Shown: piece by piece, positions 11,504 through 22,621 of the stretch
Position numbering within the stretch: the first letter of the stretch is position 1
Layout of the letters: every line of letters starts with the position of its first letter
Source: Ophioderma brevispina
Taxonomy: Eukaryota > Echinodermata > Ophiuroidea > Amphilepidida > Ophiodermatidae
Assembly (NCBI GenBank): GCA_023653785.1
Contig: JAMKCH010084900.1
Location: 1-64,000, forward strand
Direction of reading: 5' to 3'
Length of the DNA stretch: 64,000 bases
Notes under the pieces: generated by a model
What the model was told of the DNA's origin: nothing
The model's input: only the letters and a program-made list of their open reading frames with translations
Database searches by the model: none
Program-made: the position numbers and the translations under genes

Positions 11504-11855
11504 AGGCACTATCAGTGATTTGCTAAATCATAAACTCAAAAAATCATCAAAAATCAGATGTTTACATGTTTGTAACAAGTACAGGTACCCTAACATATCC
11601 TGCAAATGATAAGTCCAGAAGCAACTTAATAAGCACAAAATTGGATATTTTAGTCATTACACATACTACAACACGCACTACAACACGTAACTGAATGGAG
11701 AGTCATATCTTTGACACCGTTTTCTTCCCTTTCTGTAAATTCTTCAGTTGCAAAAAGTAACTTATGAGAATTATACAGACTTATCCTTTAATTTTATGCT
11801 ATTCCTGCAAATTTCAAATATTTTGACTCTTTCAGGTGAATCACTGATAGTGTCT
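11504..11855. mobile_element. TTAA-type MITE, family 1, copy 1
   Basis: Ends AGGCACTATCAGTGATTTGC and GAATCACTGATAGTGTCT are inverted copies (core CACTATCAGTGATT perfect). The left flank is TTAA (11500-11503) and the right is GTAA, a one-base decay. The interior matches the copy at 27641-28011 (AATCATCAAAAATC, TAACATA, ATTTCAAATATTTTGACTCT). About 350 bp, no coding capacity. Confidence 0.85.
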
Positions 11856-11983
11856 GTAATTTGAAATGTCACATACACATCCAAGCAAAATTTGCAATTT
11901 ATTGGAGAAGAGTAAAGACAGGATGTGAGGAAGAGGTCTTAGCGGAGGGAATCTTATACACACTCTGGTTATAAATGCCTCTA

Positions 11984-12305
11984 AGGCGACGAAAATTTAA
12001 AAAAAACCTGTTTTACAGGCCCAACTGACCTTGATTTTCAGTTTTGCAGAATTTTATTTTTTATTTTTTCCAAAAATCATGTAAAATTAGCCTGTTTTTA
12101 GCCCATCAAATTTATCAATTTTTTGTTTAAATTGTTTGTAACAAATTTTCATTTTTTTCTCTTGATTTTTCAAATTTGGGGCTATTTTAGGCCAATTTTT
12201 ACCTCCAGAAAAGAAAAAAAATTTTAAAAAGAAAAAATTCACCCGACCAACCAACCCTACTTGAAAGGTCCGCTCTCCCGTAAAACAGGGTTTTTTTCAT
12301 CGCCT
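11984..12305. mobile_element. ~320 bp MITE with ~30 bp TIRs
   Basis: Left end AGGCGACGAAAATTTAAAAA plus AACCTGTTTTAC pairs with right end GTAAAACAGGGTTTTTTTCA plus TCGCCT. The interior is A/T homopolymer rich. The target duplication is unclear, but bases just outside (TA left, AA right) would suit a TA or TAA target. No transposase. Confidence 0.7.
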
Positions 12306-12811
12306 AATGGGGAGAACCTTTGAAAAAACACATGACATATATCACAAGCTGACAAGCATGCATGTACGGTTTGCCTTGAAGTGAATATTTCATAATTTTG
12401 GTACTGCTTAAATTTGTTATGAAAATTTGAACTTCATGAAAGGCAGTAGACTGGACAAATTGGTAATAAATTCACACACACCTGTATCTCCATAGGCAAA
12501 TATTACACAAATAAGCTGCATATGTTTGGCCTACCTCCCGTGACTTCATAATGTACACAGTCCCAAGACAGGAAACATAATCAGTGCTAAATTCTGAATT
12601 CAGAAAAAGACTGCACTAATTTTGTGCACATTAAAAATATTATCGAGGTTTGCCAGATGAAACATAACTAAATCCCCATCCTTTATTTAGCCCTAGCTGG
12701 GAATTAAAGTCAAAATTCAATGTTTAATCAATATGTGGGAAATGGTCAAAATAAGTGTGTGTTTGCATCAAAGACCAATTAAGATTGTATATCAAAAAAC
12801 TTGATTAAAAC

Positions 12812-12900
12812 ACTTATTAGTGATTCAACCAAAAGATTCAAAATATTGGAAATTTGCAGGAATAGCTTAAAAGTGAAGGATAAGTCAAACTATACCTTTA
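12812..12900 (-). mobile_element. Inverted fragment of TTAA MITE family 1
   Basis: TTAGTGATTCA, AGATTCAAAATATT, GAAATTTGCAGGAATAGC, TTAAAAGTGAAGGATAAGTC are the reverse complement of the right end of the 11504-11855 element. The other end has been lost or has diverged. The 103-codon forward frame starting at 12801 begins inside this fragment and is not a gene. Confidence 0.65.
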
Positions 12901-13655
12901 TTCCCATTCTTAAACCAATTTATAATTCAAGGTATTCTTTAACCAAATTTTGCAATCCTTATGGCTTAAATACAAGAAAGGACTGCCACTGGCCAGTGAG
13001 AAAAATCAAACAACCCGTTGAACGCAGTGAACATACGCAACGAGATGCAACTTTGGCAGGCATGCTCAAATGTAGCAAAACAAAGTATGACGCGAGCGCA
13101 TATACCTCTTAACGTCAATACACAGCGCATACTGCCTGGGTTCAATTATTGAACTGTCGAACCACCAGCCAATAAAATTGCTTAGATTTTCACAGCTGTT
13201 TAAGAATAAACTTTAAAAGGATTGAAACAAGCAACCACTAACAGCCACTGATCTTCAGTAGAGCAAACCAAAATTGCGATTTGATTTAACCTGCTATATA
13301 GCCTCATTATTAGCTGCTCATATCCTCACTCCATTGCGGATAATTAATTTGGCCTCAGGCACCGTGTCAGCACCTTGGACTCTCACTCTCTCTCTCTCTC
13401 TTTTACAAGGTAAAAGATCAATCCAAATTAGCCCTTATCGGATCCGTGTGCAGCGAAGGAATGACCATGTATCCGAATTGATTCGTGTTGGCCTTCACTT
13501 CCAATTTGCATAACAGATTTGGATAGCATCCGTGATAGCCAATCTTAATATTGAAGTATGTGTGGGACAAATGCAAGAGTTATTTCATCTTCTGTATCTG
13601 TTACATACAGCTGAAGTGTTTGCATTGCTGTCAGGTTTCATGTAACCCTGGTAAA

Positions 13656-14257
13656 AAAAGTGCCTAAGTCATTTATTTTTGAGAAAGTGAGAAAAATATG
13701 CTGTTATCATCCATTAATTACTATACTGGCCTTTTGTATAGTCCCACCTGTTTTTACCTTGAAATTAGCTTGAATTTGGGGGGTGTATGATTATAATAGG
13801 ATCTCCATCCTAACATAAAATATATACAAGCATCAAATGTCAGCCTTTTGATAGCTAAACTCATCCCAGATATTTTCAAGTGTCAAAAGAGGTGTGATCA
13901 ACAAAGACCTGTAGATAAACTGAAGCATAAACCCTATTAATTTTGTTAAGAGAAATGACAGGGTACTACCAAAACAGTAATGATTGTAACAAGTTGCATG
14001 TAATCTGTAGCCTTCGAGCAATTTGAATTTTTGATGGGATTATAATAGGACTTTCTGCTTTTCTTTTATTCTTTCCAAAACAAGGGATGGGATTATAATC
14101 GAGCATGGGACTATACTCGGGTCAGTATGGTAAACATATCAATGAAAGATTCCTTTGATATGTGTTTATACAAGAATAGTTACAAAATGTTAATTGGAAG
14201 TTATTTGCTTTAGGGGTGTGCTTTCACAAAACTGCAACAAATGGCTTAGGCACTTTA
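13656..14257. mobile_element. ~600 bp TIR element
   Basis: Left AAAGTGCCTAAGTCATTT and right AAATGGCTTAGGCACTTT are inverted copies with one mismatch. GGGATTATAAT(A/C) occurs repeatedly in the right half (14034, 14089). It shares the AGTGCCTAAG core with the element at 5.6-6.4 kb. The minus-strand frame 13833-14021 shows no transposase motif. Confidence 0.7.
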
Positions 14258-14700
14258 ATTATGAAGGTAACATCGTGTTTGTTGACCAAGATGACTCATG
14301 AGAATTTATAATTGATTTATAATATGAGTAGCCATGTCTCCCATTCTCATGTCACGAGAGTGACAAAAAAATACAGCTTTCCCTGGAACCCATGTGTGGC
14401 GCCATCATGATTTGTGCATATAACAACCAAAAATGTTGACCTCTAGAGAGGTTTGTGTTTGATTTTCTTGGATGTGGGCATGGATGACCTAGCTCCCAAC
14501 TAACAAAACACATCATTATCAAAACACATATTAATGTGTGCAAAACCAAGTCTGTCTGTGTTCAAAGTAAAAAACACAGTTTTCATTCAATTCGGGACAA
14601 CTCAGTCATTTGGGACCCAAATTCAACGGGGTTTCAATCATTCCCAGGATCCCCACCCAGGGGGTGCAGGATCCTGGCTACGCACATGACAATGTGCGCT

Positions 14701-14800
14701 AAATATATGGTAAAATATGGATATGTTCACCTATTTGGGGATAAAAAATAAAATATATGGTAAAATATGGATATGTTCACCTATTTGGGGATAAAAAATA
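14701..14800. repeat. Perfect tandem duplication, 2 x 50 bp
   Basis: Positions 14701-14750 and 14751-14800 are identical (unit starts AAATATATGGTAAAATATGG and ends GGGGATAAAAAATA). No divergence between copies means a very recent duplication, or an assembly effect. Confidence 0.95.
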
Positions 14801-14944
14801 AAAAAGCCCCTTTCCTCCTCTTTTTTTCCCCAAAACTCAGACATTAAACATGTTTTTTTTATTTTAATCAGGCAAGCATGCTCATCCCAAATCCATTCAT
14901 ATGCACACAATAGATCAAAGCAGAAAAAGAAATATCTTGTGAAT

Positions 14945-15370
14945 GACCTGCAGTGGAAATTTCAATCAGATACCCGCTTCTGCTTGCTTTGAGGTATACA
15001 TGTACTATCTCTCTGGGTCGATTTCACCCTCAGTTCAAATTTCCTCATCAGGGCTAGCAGCTCATCACAGGTTGAATTTATTGGCTGGGCAGTGAGCTCA
15101 ATTAACCTCAATGCATTCGGACAAGCGGCTAGTCCTGCCCTGCTTTTGCGCACCGTTGGTTTTGAAAACAGGATAATATCAATGAACTTGGCGTACTGTG
15201 TCTTTCCTTTTCTTCCATCTCACTTACTCTCTTATCCTTTTCCTGCTCGTGTGTCTTATGGCTCGGTGGATTTATGATAAATGATGTAATTGGTTGTGCA
15301 ATCGATGGTGTCAGATAATTTGCAATTAATTTTATCATGACAAGTCTATGCTATTTTTGTTAATGCAATT
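14945..15370. repeat. Intact copy of the repeat split at 9.08-10.50 kb
   Basis: Runs continuously through CAGTGGAAATT, TCAATCAGATACC, TCTCTGGGTC, GTTGAATTTATTG, AATGCATTCGGACAAGCGGC and TGCAATTAATTTTATC. It is the empty-site reference for the nested insertion in the other copy. Small frames on both strands (15092-15277, 14962-15153) are repeat-derived. Confidence 0.8.
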
Positions 15371-15649
15371 TTATTTTGTTACCATGTGGAAAAAAATTTA
15401 CATGGAAGCAGAAGTTGTGCATGTATTGATCATCTCTTTGTTTTTCTTGCACTAGTTCTTTTCATTTTGTAATTTTAAATTAGGCTTCTATCAACCATTC
15501 AAACTCAATCCTATCACCCTCCATTCTTCCAGTGTTATATTTAGGCACAGGTTTAAAAAATTGAGCAGATGAAGTGAGAAGTTATAACAAAAATTATCAG
15601 GAAAAAAGGAAAAAATGAGTAATGCGCGATACTGGCTGAAACTCTACAG

Positions 15650-16540
15650 AGGTCTTTCTATTAATAGAAGAATTGACTCATGTCTGTACCACGTGCAATC
15701 CATAGTGTAGTGTGTAACAATAAAAAAAAAATGCCACTAACTGTACCCTGAGGCAACAGACACCCAAAGGGCTTCTTGGTTTAAATTCTGTCATTGAATA
15801 TGTTCAGAATGAGGAATGGAACAGATGTTCTGCACGACAATACAATCCATATTATAGTGTGTTACAATTAAAAAAAAATACACATAACATATGGCCTGAG
15901 CCGGCACACCATAGGGCTCCTGTTTAAATTGGTCATTAAATTACTGGGTCATGCAGAACAAGGAATGGAACAGGTGTTCTGTACCACAATGGCATCCAAT
16001 TATAGTTGTGCTACAAAAAAACACAGCACATCCATAGGGCTCCTTGTTCAAATTGGTCAATGAATATGTTCAAGAACAAGGAATAGAGAAGGTGTTCCCA
16101 TTCCAGGTGTTCTGTACCACGATGCAATCCATATTATAGTTGTTACAATAAAAAATGTACATCACTATGCTCTGAAGTGCGGCCCCAACCCATCGCTCCC
16201 TTTGCTTTAATTGGTCATTGAATGTTGTTCACAACAAGGAATGGAACAAGTACAGCCACACCCAGAGGGCTCCTTTGTTTAATTTGCCATTGTAATCTGT
16301 TCGAATAGGCATGGAAAGATGTCGGTACCACAATGCACTCCATATTATTGGTGTTACAATGAAAAAAATGTACATACTATGCCTCTGAGGCAAGCACACC
16401 ATATTTCTCCTTTGTCTAAATTCAGTCCTTGAATACTGTTTTCAGAACAAGGAATGGAAAAGAGGTTCTGGCAACATTCTCAAATCCATATTATAGTGAT
16501 TGGTATGTTAAATACAAAATGCACCATACCATGCCCTGGG
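15650..16540. repeat. Degenerate ~150 bp minisatellite, about six copies
   Basis: The order AAGGAATGGAACAG, GTGTTCTGTACCACAATGCA, ATCCATATTATAGTGTG, TTACAATAAAAAA, CACACCATAGGGCTCC, AAATTGGTCATTGAAT repeats from about 15660 to 16530. Clear GGAATGGAA-type starts are near 15815, 15963, 16240 and 16453, with damaged ones between. Units differ by indels and substitutions, so the array is old. No coding frame is kept. Confidence 0.85.
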
Positions 16541-17800
16541 GAAGAGTTAATGTGCATGTCTAAAATAGAGCGCACTTTGAGGGTATTCTTCTTTTTTTTG
16601 AGACACGGGGATTTTACCTTTAAAATCTAATGTGAAAAGAATTTGATTTTAAATTTTGAAGAAATATTGCACTCATTGCATACATCCAAAATGGACGCTT
16701 ATTTTAACGAGGAAGCGATGAATGAATGCCGTAACCTGAAAAGTTAATTTTCAAAGTGACATGTGCATATATGTCCCAATGGGGCTCGAGCACTCTCTAT
16801 ACCAGGGAATGAACAATTTACTGTAACCAGAATTGACACTTTGATGTTGCACAATGGGATATCCACAAGACAGGTTAAGTTGACATAGCACATTACTAGA
16901 AAAATAGGAAACAAAAGGGAACAAGTTAAGTGCTTCTCATCTATAATATTGAAAATGTCAAAGCCCGCTATCAACTCCTGCTGGGATAAAATAATGCTGT
17001 GATGCAGATTTAGAGTTTTGTCATTTTTTTAAATTCTGATTGGAAGCATTCAATAAGTCAATGCCTTGAGGGGGTATGAAATAAGTGGAAGAGTTACATT
17101 GAAATAATACAAGAGATTTTTCTTTAGAGCATGAGACTTACCTGAAATAGTTGTTCCAATGGTAATAAACATGTAAAAGAAAAGAGAAAGAAAGACAAAT
17201 TATGTTTGTTTTGGTGTTTACTTAATTTTAGGTTTTATAGAGGGATTTCACAACTATCTATGAGGGCCACACCATTTACCGCTCCCAGAGAACCTGATGC
17301 TGGGACACAGCGCCACCAATTCCGTTTCCGCATCGCTGATTGGCCGGCTATTCTTACAAGTGCGCTTACGTATGGGACTCCCTAGCCAGTCAGACGCTGT
17401 ATTAAAGTCTCTGCGATTAGCTTGACCAAGGAATGAAAAAACGGTTCGCGGTACCTTGGATATCGCGAAAACGACGAATCAGGTGGTCGATCTGATGTTA
17501 GAAATGGGTTCCTGACAAAAAAGACAAATTAGCTCACTAGTTTTGTAAGCATGGAGTGTGGGCCAATGCCTTGCAGCAGCATCGAGAATTGAGCCAGCAA
17601 TAAGGGTAAAATCTTTCACGGTATTTTTTCACGTTTTTTCGTCTTTTTCCAAATTAAACCTATATATAAACTAGTCGTAACTGAACATTAGTTAGGGAAG
17701 AATTTTGGTGCGTACATCGTTACGCTTGTAGGCCGAGTATTTTGCGCAATATCCAGTGTACAAAAAATCCCAAAATCAGCTATTTGACCGGGTCCGAATA
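16541..17800. other. Non-coding stretch with a GC-richer patch near 17.28-17.50 kb
   Basis: 17280-17500 is less AT-rich than its surroundings and contains several CG dinucleotides (TTCCGTTTCCGCATCGCTGA, GCGAAAACGACGAATC). No open frame or known motif explains it. A minus-strand CAG|GTAAGT junction lies at 17136-17144. Nothing else is supported. Confidence 0.4.
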
Positions 17801-17807
17801 TGTTAAC

Positions 17808-18022
17808 AAGTTGTTGTGTACGTGTCAGCCACTGGGTAGACTTTTCATATAGGAAGTTCCATTAATGCAAATGAGGTTATACAATTGATTCCGCCATGTG
17901 CTGTATGGCGTTGTGCAGTAGCGTTTGACGGAATGACTAGCCATACCTCATTTGCAAACAATGGACTTCTATATGAAACACTTACCGCCCAATGGGGCTG
18001 TTACCGTCAAAAAACTTGTGAA
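17808..18022. mobile_element. Foldback element with ~85 bp arms
   Basis: TTTCATATAGGAAGT, TCCATTAATGCAAATGAGGT and GATTCCG on the left face CGGAATGAC, ACCTCATTTGCAAACAATGG and ACTTCTATATGAAA on the right. Pairing continues outward through CAGCCACTGGG/CCCAATGGGGCTG and CAAGTTG/AACTTG. The loop is about 35 bp. The forward frame 17885-18076 crosses the right arm and is not a gene. Confidence 0.75.
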
Positions 18023-18209
18023 CTCCCTAGCGCAGTGAAGATTTGCCAAGGTCACGTGGCTCAAATTACTTTCTGACTGTAATTTAACAATAGGCGGGGG
18101 GTGCCAAGACAACACGTAAATGGTGTTGGGGCTATATGGATGTAAAAGATTGAATTGTACTACAGGTTAAGGCTTGGGTTAACTAACCACCAAATCAGTT
18201 GCTGTTCAT

Positions 18210-18400
18210 TATTCCTAATTTTACTTTATTCCGACGGTTAGCTTATCTGAAGGTCATTAATTGAACACGGGACTTCCCTATACTCGAAGGTTATACGAAG
18301 GTTCATTAATCCGAACATTTGTTCTTTATTCCGAAGGTTTGTTATTCCGAATGTTCGTTTATTCGAATCTACAAAAGATTACTTTATTCCTTTTAACATC
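18210..18400. repeat. Degenerate TTATTCCGAAGGTTCG micro-repeat
   Basis: ATTCCGACGGTTAG, ACTCGAAGGTTA, TACGAAGGTTCATTAATCCG, TTATTCCGAAGGTTTG, TTATTCCGAATGTTCG and TTTATTCGAAT follow one another with a ~17 bp period. Simple tandem array, decayed. Confidence 0.75.
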
Positions 18401-18893
18401 GATTTGATTTGAAGAGTTTAGTCCCTTTTAACTTGTAAGAGTCCAGTAGACCTTTTAATAAAAATGATAACACACATCAACTGAATAAAGAAAACATTCA
18501 CACTTATGTGCATGAATTGTGGCCACACCAGGATTGGCAATCACTTGTCAATATTCACTATGAGCTAGTACAATCTCAGTTCCCTTGGCACAGTTTCAGT
18601 AGCTTTCACCCCTTACACCTCATAGTGATTCTACAGGTGGCACTTTTACGTATTTGCCTCTGTAATATCAGTAAACAATGTCATAAGGGAATTCTTTTCT
18701 AATAGCCTAACCAGAGTTAGGTTGTTGCATACTTCCATCTTTTTCACAAATTCAGGATCAAGCTGGTACATCTGCATAATCAGTAAAAAGTGCACATATG
18801 TTTTCAATTAAACTTGATAACAAAAGATTTAGCAGCAAGATCATTTAATGTTTGAATGATCAAGTCACTCAGATGCTCGCAATCTTGGCTTAA

Positions 18894-19350
18894 AGGAGAA
18901 CCTGTAAAAGAATAACTTAATATAATATACGCTATAAAATTAATTATTGAACGCATATCAAGTGGTTTCATGAAAACGGAAATATACTAACCATAAAAAT
19001 GAATTAAAACATTTTGTCTGACCACGCGCTATTTGAAATTCGCGCTAGTGTATATGGGATATGTATACGTGTTATGTGATACGGACGGCACAGTAGCGTC
19101 ATACAACTTCACACATGACGCTTTCATAATGTGTAATTACTATGGCATGTATGATGTAAACGTGCCGGCGGTATCGCATAACACGTTAATATCCTAGGCG
19201 GTTTTTTTAAAATAGAGCGTGGTCAAATAGATGTTTTAATTCATTGTTATGGTTAATATAATTCCGTTTTCGATGAAACCACTCGATTGTGGTCAAAAAT
19301 GATTTTATAGAGTATACTATATAATATTATTCGTTGTACGGGTTTTTCCT
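18894..19350. mobile_element. 457 bp near-palindromic MITE flanked by TTAA
   Basis: TTAA at 18890-18893 and 19351-19354. The arms are about 200 bp each: left AGGAGAACCTGTAAAAGAAT ... AGTGGTTTCATGAAAACGGA ... AATGAATTAAAACAT ... GACCACGC faces right GCGTGGTCAAATAGATG ... TTTTAATTCATTGTTATGGT ... CCGTTTTCGATGAAACCACT ... GGGTTTTTCCT. Only the centre (about 19060-19160) is unpaired. It could form a long hairpin RNA if transcribed. piggyBac-type target site, no transposase. Confidence 0.9.
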
Positions 19351-19426
19351 TTAAGGTGATAAGCTGGTAAACCTCTCACCTTTTTATTTAATATAAGAAT
19401 TTGCAGATCTGCACATAGGGGATATA

Positions 19427-19916
19427 CAGGCTGATTAAAAAAGAAGTTTACTAATTTTTGTTGTAGTTTAGTACAAAATGTAAAAGTGTCTGTAAAGTAA
19501 TATATTCAGTGCAAAGAGCAATTTCTACAGGTCTATAAATTTTTTAAAAATGCACATGCCAAACCCAAGTTATAATCGTTTCACTGTAAACACCTGGTCA
19601 ACTTCAGTTTTTATTCATGGCCAATCAGGCAGAAGGAAAATGACATATGTTTGGCAAAAATTAGCGATTTTAGGCTATAAATCACCAATTACTCCCCTGA
19701 TTGATTTGGTGGAATAGAAATGGACGCAAGTGGTGGTTTTATTCAAATTAGTTTGTAACTTGGATTTGACACAAGCAAATGCAAAAATTCTTTTTTTAAT
19801 TTATATATACATTCACAAACTGCTCTTTCTAATGACACATTAGTTTACAAGGAATTCCTTACAATTTTTTAATAAACTGCAATAAAAATGAGTGAACTTC
19901 TTTTTGAATCAGCCGG
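19427..19916. mobile_element. 490 bp MITE with mariner-like ends and TA target
   Basis: Left ACAGGCTGATTAAAAAAGAA plus GTTTAC and right GTGAACTTCTTTTTGAATCA plus GCCGGTA are inverted copies with few mismatches over ~25 bp. TA lies directly outside each end (19425-19426, 19917-19918). Length, ends and TA fit a Tc1/mariner-derived MITE. No coding capacity. Confidence 0.8.
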
Positions 19917-20139
19917 TATGATTGTGGTGGTCACCCCCTCCTTTGCATGTCATTTTTCATCTGTCTTTGAAAATTTTCTTAGAAATCTTTAAGTATGAAT
20001 ACCTCAAGCTTTCTTGAGTCACTATAAATTTCTTAGTGTAAATTCAGATTCAGATCAAACATGCAAAAATATTAGAAAACTGTCTCTAGATATTAAAATT
20101 TACAAAATTATGGGTGATACTGAAAATGGCAAAATAATA

Positions 20140-20320
20140 TAGGGCCCTTTCACAGAAGGTAAATTATGTTGAATGGACTTTTGTTTGCCCTCCATATCAT
20201 CCAAGCATGCGAAGGATACACGCACCTGGTTCACCTGAACTTTTCAGCTATTTCTGCAGGTGACTCTTTTTTATTTTCTGCATGCTTGGGTTGTTCTGGA
20301 GGCAGGTCTGGCCAAGTAAG
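20140..20320 (+). repeat. ~180 bp dispersed repeat, copy 1
   Basis: Words TTCACAGAAG, AATGGACTTTTGTTTGCCC, ATCATCCAAGCATGC, CACCTG, GTTCACCTGAAC, TTCTGCAGGTGA and CATGCTTGGGTTGTTCTGGA are found inverted and in reverse order at 32285-32480. Confidence 0.8.
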
Positions 20321-22200
20321 CAAGTGACCTCCAGTGAAAGCAACCTATAGGATCTGATGATTTCTTTAAATGATTAAATTTATTGAAATGTTGCCACTAT
20401 TTTTGTTTTCCTTGCATTGTTTCCTTTCAAAATTGTGGTTATTTTTAAGTCCAAGACCAATGCATGACAAAAACATATCAACCCATTCTAATATACCAAT
20501 GCCCACGTCAATACACATTTTGCCTTTATCTATAATTGCATTTCCCTTTCTTTATAATTGCATTTCTAAGTTTAATCACAAAATAAGAAAAATAAAATCA
20601 CCACAAAAAATACTAGCTTATATAGTACCTCATACTAATCTAGACTCCCAAGACATTTTGTTTAGCATGATACTGTCTTTATTCCGCACTACATTCTCGT
20701 CACATCCATTGGAGATAGCTCTCCTAGCTATCACAGTTCCTGGCAGTTGTCACTAATCCCTTGATAAATTCCCATTCAATTCGGTCCAGTGACTGATACC
20801 AGCGCAGAAATGTCAAGCGTGACCCGGGAAGAGTTGTCACAAGCACAGTTTTCCCTTGCAGGGTGTTTTTTTATCGTGATCAGTCACACTCTGAAAACCA
20901 TACTTGAATAAGATCGAGTTTCGTACTCAAAGAGCTGTAGTGGTAAGCAGTCAAGGAAACCTCTTTATGAATGTCATTGAGAAGGTTTAAAATGGTGAAG
21001 ATTGGACCACTAGATCGCTATAACAACACAAATATACTGTACAGGCAGAGATACACCAACACAAAGCACACAAATGGCAATACACACACAAAACAGTACA
21101 AAAAGTACACACAAACCCAGTGGAAAACATTTGTGAAACAAAATGTAATGTGTTTAAAATAGCTGTTGAAAATATCTGTTTGTGCAATTTCACATAGCAA
21201 GCAGCAGATGTGTGAAACCCTTAGTAGTCAGAGTTCAGGGCCTGCTCAAAGGCCCAGGAAGCTGGGTGGTGTGTGATGCTCAGTGAGTGTGCCAAGTACG
21301 ATGGGTGACAGTCTCCGGTACTCTATTAGATTTGATATGGCCTATTCCATAACGCTGACTTGCTGTTACTAAAGACTAGTACGTAGATAGTGTTTCTAGA
21401 GTATCATATGTAGCACCTACCGGATGCTCTCAGGTGTGATATGAGGGTACAGGGGAGTCAAAGGCAATCCTCACTTTATGCAGGCATCAGTCTGAAGCTT
21501 GGTCATACCCTCCTCAGTGTCATTTAAGCTTCAACACTGATTGACTCTGAGGTTTGAGATCATTATAATTGTATAAAGGTGAAGCTTGAGCAATGAGCAA
21601 TGTTTTTTCTATGAGGTGGGGTGACATTTAACACTTTATATTAATGGATAGTGTGAAGCTTGAACTGTGATTAGGCAAACACTTTGAGGCCAATGTGGAA
21701 AAAAAGACAAGTTGAAGCCTGGTGTGAAGGGTGAAGCGGTGATGTCGTTATTTTTTTTCGCTTTGACAAGCAAGTGAAATTTGGCCCAATTAACATTTTC
21801 AACTCTGGTAACTTTTCTTAAATTCAAAATCAGTGGTTTTAAAAATGGATTCCCAAATTTAATCTAAAAAATACTGCAATTTCAAACTTGCAAGATCCCC
21901 CTGGCTTTTCAGTTTACCAACCCAAAGTAAAAAATGACCTAATTTGACTCCTAGATGACCTTTGATCTCAAATGTCATTAGTCATCTGTAGACTCAGCTA
22001 TCCAAAGAATGTTGTGACCAAGTTTGGTTGAGATTGAAGTCAGACTTTTCACATGACAGCAAGAAACATTAACCTAACCAAAATGGAACATATATTACAT
22101 ACACATTCAGACAGACATGCATACACCGCATAAAAGGAATATCCTATAACAAGATCCCCGTTTGCTTAAAAGTCTAATTGAGATTGACGTTTTTAGCAAA
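20321..22200. other. Non-coding stretch with an AC-rich patch
   Basis: 21030-21125 is CA-rich low complexity (ACACAAATATACTG, ACACACACAAAACAG), which gives artificial open frames on both strands. The remainder shows no gene. TGACCT words near 21955 resemble the cluster at 10.98 kb. Confidence 0.4.
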
Positions 22201-22307
22201 ATGCAGCCTAGATAAATGGAAAGTAAATGCAAATTAAAAACTGAATTTTGGTTTTGCTCAACAGCTTTCTTGATCAAATCGCATACAAAATCCATTGTAT
22301 TCCATTT

Positions 22308-22612
22308 ATTTTGGCTTGCTACCAGAGGGTGTATTGAGTCCATCCCACAATGCACGAGTTTGGGGGAATTTCAACTCAATAAGTCATGTGATCCTACCAA
22401 ATTCTTAGTCTTACCACATTAGAATCCTGACTTTTAAACTAATTTTAGTCCACAGAGTGCTAGTAATTTTTAGCATGATCATGAAATGTCTTGTGGTTCT
22501 TAATCTTCTTAAAAACTTTTTATCCCAAAGTACTGACATATGTGTTTGTACAGTACAATATAGGCAAATTGCAATGCATCATGGGATTGGTTTAAAACAC
22601 CCTCTGGCTTGC
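22308..22612. mobile_element. Foldback with ~50 bp arms
   Basis: GGCTTGCTACCAGAGGGTGT then CATCCCACAATGCAC at 22312-22354 faces GCAATGCATCATGGGATTGG then CACCCTCTGGCTTGCTAC at 22570-22615. The right arm abuts the TTAA of the next element. The terminal target is unclear. Confidence 0.65.
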
Positions 22613-22621
22613 TACATTTAA

